A DNA stretch of 6,980 nucleotides from Anaerolineae bacterium (GTDB taxonomy: Bacteria; Chloroflexota; Anaerolineae; JAADDB01). The translations under genes and the position numbers were made by a program. Under the pieces are notes generated by a model that saw only the letters and a program-made list of their open reading frames with translations, was not told where the DNA came from and searched no databases. The stretch covers positions 1 through 6,980 of the forward strand of contig WFQT01000409.1 of the NCBI GenBank assembly GCA_015486895.1. The letters run 5' to 3'. This document shows positions 1-5,815 of the stretch, in pieces; positions within the stretch are counted from its first letter, which is position 1, and each line of letters begins with the position of its first letter.

Positions 1-458
1 GGCCGCGACAGCACGAGTAACACCTTTTCCGGGCGACTGATGGTGAAAATCTTGGGAGTCTGTTCCCCTAAGACAATATGTAAAAAGGTAATAATACTGA
101 AAGAAACGATAACACCAATGGTGTGAGCAACGACCAAGTTATAGTGAGCCCCAACCCACTGCTCCAGCGGTTTCTCGAGAATAGCCGCCAAGGTGACATC
201 ACCGATCCAGCCCAAAGCCAAGCTAGCCAGCGTAATGCCTAACTGCGTTGCCGCAATGTAAAGAGATCGTTGCTCTATTTGCCGCAACCCCAGCCGGGCC
301 AAGCGATTACCATCCCGAGCCATTTTCGCCAACCGCGAATGCTGCGAAGCCACCAAAGCAAATTCCAGCGAAACGAACGTCGCGTTGGCACCTATCAGGA
401 AGGCAATAGCCAGTAAACGCCAGCCGAGGTAAGAAACAGTGCCGGCTTCACCATTCAT
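1..458 (-). CDS. CNNM/HlyC-CorC family membrane protein, N-terminal part (runs off the window)
   Basis: This is the first 152 codons of a membrane protein of the DUF21 (CNNM transmembrane) family, often annotated as 'hemolysin family protein' or HlyC/CorC transporter. Members are thought to move divalent cations such as Mg2+ across the cytoplasmic membrane. Three hydrophobic segments are visible at about residues 11-38, 66-95 and 107-131. After the first comes the family-like stretch EFALVASQHSRL (32-43), and after the third comes GEQTPK (131-136), which matches the conserved GExxPK turn of DUF21. The start is ATG at 458, with GAGGAG six bases upstream. The CBS-pair and C-terminal domains expected of full-length members would lie beyond position 1 and cannot be checked. 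The gene is divergent from miaB. Family assignment is confident; the transported ion is inference. Confidence 0.85.
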   Translation of the reverse strand, partial: MNGEAGTVSYLGWRLLAIAFLIGANATFVSLEFALVASQHSRLAKMARDGNRLARLGLRQIEQRSLYIAATQLGITLASLALGWIGDVTLAAILEKPLEQWVGAHYNLVVAHTIGVIVSFSIITFLHIVLGEQTPKIFTISRPEKVLLVLSR

Positions 459-495
459 GTTGAACTCCTCTACACAAAACACGATACTACCGGTT

Positions 496-526
496 ATTAT
501 ATCACGTCCCCGGCCAAATGAGATAA
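496..526 (-). promoter_or_regulatory. Probable extended -10 promoter of the CNNM-family gene
   Basis: Read on the minus strand, 504-496 is TGATATAAT, a perfect TATAAT box with the TGn extension. It lies about 38 bases upstream of the ATG at 458. The best -35 candidate is TTATCT (526-521), 19 bases away and weak, which is tolerable for an extended -10 promoter. Transcription would begin near 489. This is pattern-based only. Confidence 0.55.
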
Positions 527-543
527 CGCTCCCCACCCGTTAT

Positions 544-572
544 TTTACGCCCCGGAAACCATGCGCTACAAT
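544..572 (+). promoter_or_regulatory. Probable sigma-70 type promoter of miaB
   Basis: TTTACG (544-549) and TACAAT (567-572) are separated by exactly 17 bases and match the vegetative consensus at four of six and five of six positions. This would start transcription near 580 and leave a leader of about 70 bases before the TTG start at 651. It lies back to back with the promoter for the divergent membrane-protein gene. Confidence 0.45.
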
Positions 573-636
573 AACAATCACTCCCTTAAGGCAGACTCAG
601 TAGGAAAGACAAACTGCCGACTCCTGAGGGAGCACT

Positions 637-643
637 AAAGGAG
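637..643 (+). promoter_or_regulatory. Ribosome binding site fixing the TTG start of miaB
   Basis: AAAGGAG lies seven bases before TTG 651. The upstream in-frame stop at 636-638 leaves no room for an earlier start, so the non-ATG start is well supported. Confidence 0.75.
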
Positions 644-650
644 CACAATT

Positions 651-2030
651 TTGAATAGCAAGAAATACCACATCTGGACTATTGGCTGCCAGATGAACGT
701 TGCCGACTCGAATCATGTAGCCGCTGAGTTAGATGCGCTGGGCTACGAGCCGGTAGAGCGAGATGAAGAGGCTGACGTTATCGTCTTGAACAGTTGTGTT
801 GTACGACAAAGCGCTGAGGACAAAGTCGTTGGCCACACCCAGTCGCTGAAAGCCCTGAAGAGGCGCCGACCGGGGGTGAAAATTGCCCTCATGGGTTGTT
901 TTGTGGGCATTCATCCCTCACCAGAGTTGCAAAAACAATTTCCACACGTGGACTTCTTCCTGCCGCCGTCAGACCCCAGCAGCCTCATTACCGCTTTAGC
1001 CGCGGAAAGCGGAACCGCCAAGCAACTGGAAACGCAGACAACAACAGCCCGGCACCGTCTACAAGATGAAGCGACGACAACGCCAGGGCCGGCCTACCAA
1101 AGCATCCGTCATCTCTCCCTCTACAGGGAGCCCCCAGTGGCTGCTTACATCCCGATCGTCTACGGCTGCTCACACGCTTGTACCTACTGCATCATCCCCT
1201 CCCGGCGAGGCGCTGAAAAGAGCCGTCGGTTAAATGATATCCTGGCCGAAACACGAGATTTAGTCCGGCAAGGTGTGCGAGAGATCACCTATTTGGGACA
1301 AATCGTAGACCGCTACGGCAAAGATTGGGGCGGCTCGCCGGACCTGGCCGACCTGCTTTACGAAGCCAGCCACATCCCAGGCCTCTGGCGCATCCGCTTC
1401 CTCACCAGCCACCCCAATTACTTGGACGACCGTATTCTCCAGGCCGTAGCAGAACTGACGAAAGTATGCGAACACATCGAAGTGCCTATTCAAGCCGGCG
1501 ATGACGAAGTGCTACGCAACATGCGCCGCGGCTACACCGTCGCCGAATACAAACAGCTCGTAGCCAAAATACGGCGAATGATCCCCGGCGCAGCTATCCA
1601 CACCGACATTATCGTTGGCTTCCCTGGTGAAAGCGAAACCCAATTCATGGGCTCTTACCGCATCCTACGCGATCTGCGTTTGGACAAAGCCCATTTAGCC
1701 CGCTACTCACCCCGCCCCGGCACCGTCAGCGCCCGCACCATGACGGACGACGTGCCGGATGACGAAAAGAGGCGGCGACACCAAACGTTAGAGACCTTAC
1801 AAGAAGGAATTCTACGTCAGAAAAACGCCGCCTTGGTAGGACAAACCATGGAAGTATTAGTGGAAGGGCAGCATAAAGGGAAATGGAGAGGCCGCACCCG
1901 CACCGATAAGATTGTCTTCTTCCACCACCCTCAGGACATGCAAGGGCGGCTGGTGCAAGTGCGGATCGAGAAATATGGCCCCTATTCGTTGCAAGGAGAA
2001 TTCATGGAAGACGTATCGACAACGACATGA
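651..2030 (+). CDS. miaB: tRNA-2-methylthio-N6-isopentenyladenosine(37) synthase MiaB
   Basis: MiaB is a radical-SAM methylthiotransferase that converts i6A37 to ms2i6A37 in tRNAs reading UNN codons. The 459-residue protein has the full three-domain order. The N-terminal MTTase (UPF0004) domain carries cluster ligands Cys13 (GCQMN), Cys49 (NSC) and Cys83 (GC). The radical-SAM domain has CX3CX2C at Cys173, Cys177 and Cys180. A C-terminal TRAM domain spans about 396-455. MiaB-like signatures include VPIQAGDDEVLRNMRRGYT (278-296), IHTDIIVGFPGE (316-327) and YSPRPGT (352-358). The usual LGQNVN-type motif is instead LGQIVDRYG (215-223), a subfamily variation. Translation starts at a TTG: AAAGGAG sits seven bases upstream, an in-frame TAA lies at 636-638, and there is no ATG in between. 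RimO and MtaB are the alternatives; the TRAM-proximal sequence and SPRPGT favour MiaB. Confidence 0.93.
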   Translation: MNSKKYHIWTIGCQMNVADSNHVAAELDALGYEPVERDEEADVIVLNSCVVRQSAEDKVVGHTQSLKALKRRRPGVKIALMGCFVGIHPSPELQKQFPHVDFFLPPSDPSSLITALAAESGTAKQLETQTTTARHRLQDEATTTPGPAYQSIRHLSLYREPPVAAYIPIVYGCSHACTYCIIPSRRGAEKSRRLNDILAETRDLVRQGVREITYLGQIVDRYGKDWGGSPDLADLLYEASHIPGLWRIRFLTSHPNYLDDRILQAVAELTKVCEHIEVPIQAGDDEVLRNMRRGYTVAEYKQLVAKIRRMIPGAAIHTDIIVGFPGESETQFMGSYRILRDLRLDKAHLARYSPRPGTVSARTMTDDVPDDEKRRRHQTLETLQEGILRQKNAALVGQTMEVLVEGQHKGKWRGRTRTDKIVFFHHPQDMQGRLVQVRIEKYGPYSLQGEFMEDVSTTT

Positions 2031-2110
2031 AATCTTAGGCGACACGCCTTCCGACGAAACTGATAACTACTGGAGTCTGGCGAAAATGATGTTTTAGGCT
2101 CGACCTAACT

Positions 2111-2200
2111 ATTTTCACCACAGATTGCGCAGATTAACACATATTTTCCTTCGCTTTTCGACCCAAATCTGTGAAATTCTGTATTTTCCGTGGCTAAAAT
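2111..2200. repeat. Imperfect long inverted repeat, probable dispersed intergenic repeat element
   Basis: The arms 2111-2146 and 2165-2200 are each 36 bases and pair at 24 of 36 positions around an 18-base loop. The outer ends (ATTTT..CCAC against GTGG..AAAAT) and inner ends (CACA.ATTT) pair best; the middle is decayed. The left arm also contains a short direct repeat, CAGATT-GCG-CAGATT (2121-2135). The element sits between the convergent ends of miaB and iorB, where it could act as a transcript end or 3' stabiliser for either gene. It lacks the GC-rich stem plus U-run of a standard terminator. From memory, sequences of the CCACAGATT..GCAGATT..ACACAGATT type recur as intergenic palindromes in many bacterial genomes; membership of that family is inference. 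Confidence 0.6.
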
Positions 2201-2223
2201 AAAAAACGCCAGAGTCCTGTTAA

Positions 2224-2817
2224 CTACCGAGCCGCAGCCGCCAACGAGCTCCCCCTCGCCAATGCTTCCTGGTTCAACGCCAAAACTTTCCCCGGCACCC
2301 AACGGACAATGGCTTCCTGCCACATCTGCTCCGGGACATCCAGCAGCCGGGAAAGGAACCCAAGGACGATAATGTTCGCCACGCGAGCGTTACCCATTCC
2401 CTCTGCCAGGGAAACCCCCGGCACCCAGAACACGTCCGCCGTCACCTGTCGCAACCAGCCGTCGATTTGTCCTCGTTCGGGATAGACCGCATTGCCCGTG
2501 GTAACGGTGATAGGCGTAATCCGATGGTCGTCAGTAATTATTTTAGCCGTGGGACGCAACATATTGAGATAACGCAACGACTCCAGCGCTTCGAATGCGA
2601 GCAGATAATCCACTTCCCCTACCCCAATGAGCGGAGAATACACCGTCTTTCCCCAACGCACGTGACTGGTTACATTGCCACCCCGTTGCGACATGCCGTG
2701 CACTTCCGATTTTTTCACATCATACCCGGCCAAAACACCGACTTCAGCTAAAATATTACTGGCCGTAAGGACGCCTTGCCCGCCTACGCCGGCCAACAGG
2801 AAATTTATTGCTTCCAT
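2224..2817 (-). CDS. iorB: Indolepyruvate:ferredoxin oxidoreductase, beta subunit
   Basis: This is the small subunit of indolepyruvate:ferredoxin oxidoreductase. With IorA it oxidatively decarboxylates aryl pyruvates (from transamination of Trp, Phe and Tyr) to aryl-acetyl-CoA, passing electrons to ferredoxin in the cytoplasm. The 197 residues form one 2-oxoacid oxidoreductase gamma/catalytic domain (PF01558 type). GVGGQG (10-15) binds in the active-site region, KKSEVHGMSQRGG (35-47) is the family hallmark, and NARVANIIVLG (143-153) is the conserved C-terminal helix start. Length is typical. The ATG at 2817 has AGGAGG four bases upstream and follows the iorA stop by 20 bases, so the two genes are one operon. 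The C-terminus ends in a run of alanines without apparent meaning. A neighbouring phenylacetate-CoA ligase gene, often found with ior genes, is not in the window. Confidence 0.93.
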   Translation of the reverse strand: MEAINFLLAGVGGQGVLTASNILAEVGVLAGYDVKKSEVHGMSQRGGNVTSHVRWGKTVYSPLIGVGEVDYLLAFEALESLRYLNMLRPTAKIITDDHRITPITVTTGNAVYPERGQIDGWLRQVTADVFWVPGVSLAEGMGNARVANIIVLGFLSRLLDVPEQMWQEAIVRWVPGKVLALNQEALARGSSLAAAAR

Positions 2818-2837
2818 TGTTCCTCCTCATTCTCCGG

Positions 2838-4649
2838 TTATAAGTGCGTCTCGTATCCAAAGTGATCCGCCTGAGCGCGGAAAGAAATCGCTTCCTGCGG
2901 ACAGACTTGGGCACACAACTCACAGCCGGTGCACAGCAAGGGATCAATTTCCACTTTGTAGCGCCCGCTCTCTTCGTGAATCTCGATGCTGTGCAACAGC
3001 GCTGGACAGCCTGTGTTCAAGCAGACGCCACAACCATCACACTTGCCCAGGTCAACATGCAGCGGCTGGTACGTCTTGCGCACCTCCGGCAACAAGGCAC
3101 ATGGCCGCTCAGCAATCACTACCGATGGCTCATCCAGCTTCTTGAACGCCTTCAGCGCCGCTTCTACCTCTGCCTCGTTGTAAGCATCCACCTTAGCCAC
3201 ATGTTTGACCCCCATCGCCTTGACTAACGGCTCGAAGTCAATGGCAACAGTTTCCTCACCTTGCAATGTCTTACCTGTGCCCGGGTTCGGCTGGTCTCCC
3301 GTCATGGCCGTCACCCGGTTATCCATAATTACCGTAATAACCGGACTCCTATTGTAAACAGCGTTGACCAGTGCCGGCATACCGGTGTGGAAGAATGTAG
3401 AATCGCCGATGACCGCTACATGCTTTTTACCGCTGCTCTTGCTGGCTCCGTGGGCCACGCCAATACTGGCACCCATACAACCGGTGGTCTCAATAGCTTC
3501 CAACGGCGGCACAACTCCGAGCGTATAACAACCAATGTCGCCGTTAACCGGTAAGTGCAGCTTTTTAATAGCCCAAAATACGCTGCGGTGCGGGCAGCCA
3601 GGACATAACACCGGCGGCCGTGCCGGCAAAGGTGGTAACTCCGGTATACTGGCTTTTGGCAAAGCGCTTCCCGGAGGCAACAGGCCGGCGGCAATGGCCC
3701 GTTCCCGGACAATGGCCGGATTCAGCTCACCACAAAGCGGGAAGATCGACTTGCCCTCCACCTGAATCCCCGCCATACGCATAAAATCCTCGATGAACGG
3801 GTCCAGCTCTTCCAAAACGATAAGACGTTTCACCCGCCGGGCAAAATCGGCGATCATCTGCATCGGCACGGGGAAGCTCATCCCCAACTTTAGGATCGAA
3901 GCGTTGGGAAAAACTTCCCGCGCGTATTGGTATGCGACACCATTGGTTACAATCCCCAAATCCAGGTCCCGCCATTCCACACGATTGAACGGAAATGTCT
4001 CGGCGAATGCCTTCAGCTTCTCTAAACGCTCCTCAATAAAATAGTGACGGGGACGGGCATTTGCAGGCACCATGACATACTTTTTCGCATTACGAGGAAA
4101 ACGATGCACCCGCGTGGGATGTTCTTGTCGCTCACCAAGCTCTACCATGGTGAATGAATGAGAAATACGGGTAGTCGGGCGCAACATCACCGGCGTATCA
4201 AACTGCTCGCTCAAGTCATAGGCGGCAATGACCATGTCTTTCGCTTCCTGGCTATCACTTGGATCCAAGCAAGGAACACGAGCAAAGCGAGCGAAATTGC
4301 GATTATCCTGCTCATTCTGCGAAGAGTGCATCTGCGGGTCATCGGCGGACACAACAACGAGAGCCGATTCCGTGCCAGTCATGGAAACATAGTAAAAGGC
4401 ATCTGCCGCCACATTCAGACCAACATGCTTCATGGTAGCCAGTGCCCGCCGGCCTGCATAGGCAGCACCAATCGCCGCGTCTAACGCCACCTTCTCATTA
4501 GGTGCCCACTCACCGTAGACACCAGGATAACGGACAAAATTTTCCAGTATCTCCGTGCTCGGCGTCCCCGGATAGCCAGAAGCGAATAAAACGCCAGCCT
4601 CCCAGGCCCCCCGAGCGATAGCTTCATTTCCGGCCAATAATTTCTTCAT
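2838..4649 (-). CDS. iorA: Indolepyruvate:ferredoxin oxidoreductase, alpha subunit
   Basis: This is the large catalytic subunit, 603 residues, a normal family length. The N-terminal pyrimidine domain begins with GNEAIARGAWEAG and SGYPGTPSTEI (24-34). The TPP-binding domain includes CPGCPHR (349-355), Cys374 and Cys391 in GCYTLG and GCMGAS, and the diphosphate/Mg motif GDSTFFHTG (415-423) ending with DN at 443-444. The C-terminal ferredoxin domain has two [4Fe-4S] motifs: Cys537/540/543/548 (CX2CX2CX4CP, the spacing usual in IorA) and Cys573/576/579/583 (CX2CX2CX3CP). All expected cofactor residues are present, so the enzyme looks intact. It is expected to be oxygen-sensitive, which suggests anaerobic amino-acid fermentation or ADP-forming acyl-CoA energy conservation. 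Start: ATG at 4649 with GAGGAGG eight bases upstream. It is co-transcribed with iorB and separated from the upstream stress genes by a terminator. Confidence 0.95.
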   Translation of the reverse strand: MKKLLAGNEAIARGAWEAGVLFASGYPGTPSTEILENFVRYPGVYGEWAPNEKVALDAAIGAAYAGRRALATMKHVGLNVAADAFYYVSMTGTESALVVVSADDPQMHSSQNEQDNRNFARFARVPCLDPSDSQEAKDMVIAAYDLSEQFDTPVMLRPTTRISHSFTMVELGERQEHPTRVHRFPRNAKKYVMVPANARPRHYFIEERLEKLKAFAETFPFNRVEWRDLDLGIVTNGVAYQYAREVFPNASILKLGMSFPVPMQMIADFARRVKRLIVLEELDPFIEDFMRMAGIQVEGKSIFPLCGELNPAIVRERAIAAGLLPPGSALPKASIPELPPLPARPPVLCPGCPHRSVFWAIKKLHLPVNGDIGCYTLGVVPPLEAIETTGCMGASIGVAHGASKSSGKKHVAVIGDSTFFHTGMPALVNAVYNRSPVITVIMDNRVTAMTGDQPNPGTGKTLQGEETVAIDFEPLVKAMGVKHVAKVDAYNEAEVEAALKAFKKLDEPSVVIAERPCALLPEVRKTYQPLHVDLGKCDGCGVCLNTGCPALLHSIEIHEESGRYKVEIDPLLCTGCELCAQVCPQEAISFRAQADHFGYETHL

Positions 4650-4675
4650 ACGAAAAACCTCCTCTCGAGAACATA

Positions 4676-4711
4676 CCCCCCCCTGTAGTAGCCCACCACC
4701 CTAACCCTCCC
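4676..4711 (-). promoter_or_regulatory. G-quadruplex motif in the iorA leader
   Basis: On the minus (sense) strand, 4711-4692 has four G-triplets with loops of 1, 3 and 4 bases (GGG-A-GGG-TTA-GGG-TGGT-GGG), which fits the standard intramolecular quadruplex pattern. It is followed by a run of eight Gs (4683-4676). The motif ends 43 bases upstream of the iorA ATG, and the G8 run ends only about 12 bases from the ribosome binding site. In RNA it could hinder ribosome access or stop transcription; in DNA it would sit on the non-template strand. The sequence pattern is certain; function is not shown. Confidence 0.5.
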
Positions 4712-4720
4712 GTACTGGAT

Positions 4721-4735
4721 CGGGCCGTTAGCCCG
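4721..4735. other. Small GC-rich hairpin in the iorA leader
   Basis: CGGGC-CGTTA-GCCCG is a perfect five-base-pair stem with a five-base loop. It lies just upstream (in the iorA sense) of the G-quadruplex motif. No U-run follows, so it is not a terminator; with the quadruplex it makes the leader potentially highly structured. Confidence 0.35.
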
Positions 4736-4754
4736 CTGACATAGCCACTTCTCT

Positions 4755-4778
4755 GTGACATTCACGGTTAGTTCTAAC
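4755..4778. promoter_or_regulatory. Two adjacent short inverted repeats, possible operator for iorAB
   Basis: GTGA-CAT-TCAC (4755-4765) and GTTAG-TT-CTAAC (4767-4778) lie side by side between the terminator and iorA, where the iorAB promoter must be if the terminator is effective. No convincing -35/-10 pair is visible nearby on the minus strand. Operator function is a guess from position and symmetry. Confidence 0.25.
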
Positions 4779-4814
4779 AATGAATCCGCTAAAGCAAATG
4801 CATACAGCACAAAC

Positions 4815-4850
4815 AAAAAGAGGGAGCACGCGACAACGCTCCCCCTTTTT
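4815..4850 (-). terminator. Intrinsic terminator of the stress-gene cluster
   Basis: Arms 4815-4827 and 4838-4850 form a 13-base-pair stem with a ten-base loop. Read on the minus strand, the stem is A5-GGGGGAGC paired with GCTCCCTC-T5, with one G-U wobble, followed by a T-rich tail (TTTTTGTTTGT). On the plus strand the wobble becomes an A-C mismatch but a T5 tail also follows, so weaker termination in the other direction is possible. It lies about 54 bases after the stop of the zinc-ribbon/Usp gene and isolates iorAB from upstream transcription. Confidence 0.85.
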
Positions 4851-4867
4851 GTTTCCATATCCTGTTT

Positions 4868-4883
4868 GAGACAACGTTGTCTC
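4868..4883. promoter_or_regulatory. Perfect 16-base palindrome
   Basis: GAGACAACGTTGTCTC is perfectly self-complementary. It sits 20 bases past the stop codon of the zinc-ribbon/Usp gene and 17 bases before the terminator stem (minus-strand order). There is no loop and no U-run, so a protein binding site (dimeric regulator) is more plausible than a second terminator. It does not overlap an obvious promoter. Confidence 0.35.
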
Positions 4884-4903
4884 TGCAATTCATAAACTGT
4901 ATC

Positions 4904-5578
4904 TCAGCGAATAATCAATACCGGGCAATGCGCCCGCCTGACTACTTGCTCACTGACGCTACCTAACATCAATTCTTCAATGGGGTTCAACCCGCGAGAC
5001 CCCATGATGATTATATCCGCCTCGCGCGTATCAGCCACAGCCAGAATAGCCTTGGCGGCAGGGCCTTCTAAGAGCTCAAGATCAGGCTTGATCCCGGCTT
5101 CTTCCATTAGCTCCACCCACGGGGCAACAACGCGCTTTGCTCGCTCGATGGATTTGGCCACGGACTTCTCCATTTGCTCTCTGCCCAACCACTCCGACAC
5201 CCCCGAGTAAGCGTGCACCAAGAAGACATGGGCACCGTGTGTCTTCGCCATGTGCACCGCCCGGGAAATTACTTTCTCAGTCTGGGGAGAGCCATCAATA
5301 GCGACAACTATCGTCGAAATCTCAACATCATTCAAACTTTGTTGTTTTTCTTCCACTCTGAACTCCTCTTCTGATGTATCACGAAATTTAAAACGGGGAC
5401 ACTGATTACCGTGAATTGCACTGGTTAATACGTAGGGCAATCCTAAAATACATCCATGACCGTCATAATATTGGCAATTCTCACAGGCACGTAAGTGATA
5501 GCCACATTTCTGACAACGATCATCCTTACCCGGATGAATATTCGTTGTTGGCTCACCGCAATGATGACAGACATACAT
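4904..5578 (-). CDS. Cysteine-rich (double zinc-ribbon-like) protein fused to a universal stress domain
   Basis: This 224-residue soluble protein has two parts. Residues 1-65 carry eight cysteines: Cys4/Cys7 and Cys22/Cys25 form a CX2C..CX2C zinc ribbon, followed by Cys32, Cys35, Cys43 and Cys60 (CX2C-X7-C-X16-C), a second possible metal site for zinc or Fe-S. A charged linker (about 66-87) leads to a UspA domain (88-224) with Asp94 in VVAIDGS and the ATP-binding motif GSRG-X9-GS (193-207), matching the canonical G-X2-G-X9-G-S. It probably binds ATP and acts in stress adaptation; the cysteine module may sense metal, redox state or a partner. Ordinary bacterial Usp domains are about 140 residues, so the N-terminal extension is the odd feature. 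Start: ATG at 5578, with AAGGTG five bases upstream. It is the last gene before the terminator. Confidence 0.88.
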   Translation of the reverse strand: MYVCHHCGEPTTNIHPGKDDRCQKCGYHLRACENCQYYDGHGCILGLPYVLTSAIHGNQCPRFKFRDTSEEEFRVEEKQQSLNDVEISTIVVAIDGSPQTEKVISRAVHMAKTHGAHVFLVHAYSGVSEWLGREQMEKSVAKSIERAKRVVAPWVELMEEAGIKPDLELLEGPAAKAILAVADTREADIIIMGSRGLNPIEELMLGSVSEQVVRRAHCPVLIIR

Positions 5579-5613
5579 GGTGTCACCTTCTTTTCTTAAT
5601 TCAACTGCTCCCC

Positions 5614-5629
5614 GGCGAATGAACTCGCC
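5614..5629. other. Small hairpin upstream of the zinc-ribbon/Usp gene
   Basis: GGCGA and TCGCC pair around a six-base loop. In the minus-strand transcript it lies about 35 bases before the ATG at 5578, followed by a purine-rich, AT-rich stretch. Too short to call functional by itself; it adds to the structured stretch described at 5643-5730. Confidence 0.25.
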
Positions 5630-5642
5630 ACAACCCCTGCAA

Positions 5643-5730
5643 AACCGACCTGCATCGGCTCAATTTCTAGTCGGCGTTGGCCGATTTCGCAAATACTGCT
5701 ACAGTTTTAACTACCGGATGCAGGTCAGCC
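5643..5730 (-). ncRNA. Possible structured RNA segment: long-range stem enclosing a hairpin
   Basis: GACCTGCATC (5647-5656) and GATGCAGGTC (5717-5726) are perfect ten-base inverted repeats 60 bases apart. In the minus-strand transcript the helix extends outward by about four more pairs using G-U wobbles. Inside it, TCGGC-GTTG-GCCGA (5671-5684) forms a perfect five-pair hairpin. This gives a two-tier structure in the leader of the zinc-ribbon/Usp gene. No U-run follows, so it is not a simple terminator, and I recognise no riboswitch class. It overlaps the end of the possible 48-residue ORF; either or both could be real. Confidence 0.3.
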
Positions 5731-5813
5731 TGAGTAGTTACCTCTAATCCACGTAATTCATAGTAAACCAAGTTAGGGAGACCACACCACCGTGCCAGTC
5801 CCCTTTCCAACAA
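5667..5813 (-). CDS. Possible small protein of 48 residues (TTG start)
   Basis: An open frame runs from TTG at 5813 to TAG at 5667-5669. GGAGGAG (5825-5819) is five bases before the TTG, an ideal spacing, and overlaps the end of the upstream YtxH-like gene, whose stop lies between them. Such compact packing suggests translational coupling. The predicted protein starts MLERGLARWCGLPNLVYYEL and ends VAVFAKSANAD. It has a single cysteine, no clear membrane helix and no family I recognise. It could also be chance: the frame is short, there is no ATG, and the 3' third overlaps a region with RNA-like inverted repeats. An in-frame TGA about 40 bases upstream of the TTG argues against it being the tail of a longer gene, unless that gene is frameshifted. 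Confidence 0.42.
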   Translation of the reverse strand: MLERGLARWCGLPNLVYYELRGLEVTTQADLHPVVKTVAVFAKSANAD

Positions 5814-5815
5814 TG

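Noticed and set aside
621..632. CTCC-TGAG-GGAG hairpin in the miaB leader, considered as a regulatory element.
   Set aside because: Only four pairs and close to the purine-rich ribosome site; likely chance.
2037..2049. AGGCG-ACA-CGCCT hairpin seven bases after the miaB stop, considered as its terminator.
   Set aside because: The stem has only five pairs and a three-base loop, and no T-run follows.
2201..2223. T-rich stretch after the iorB stop (minus strand), considered as an intrinsic terminator.
   Set aside because: The T-run is present but no stable GC-rich stem precedes it directly; the CAG-GACT-CTG stem is only three pairs.
2105..2372. Short open frames on both strands across the iorB end and the inverted repeat.
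   Set aside because: They are made by the repeat and by the antisense of iorB; none has a convincing start or ribosome binding site.
2675..3145. Plus-strand open frame of 156 codons opposite iorB and iorA.
   Set aside because: It is antisense to two intact, well-recognised genes, rich in Pro/Ser/Arg/Cys as expected of shadow frames, and has no domain signal.
4646..4888. Minus-strand open frame of 80 codons (or 70 from the ATG at 4858) with a hydrophobic stretch, whose stop overlaps the iorA start as ATGA.
   Set aside because: The frame contains the whole intrinsic terminator and the G-quadruplex leader, the hydrophobic stretch comes largely from the terminator's T-run, and there is no usable ribosome binding site. 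The ATGA overlap is the only point in its favour.
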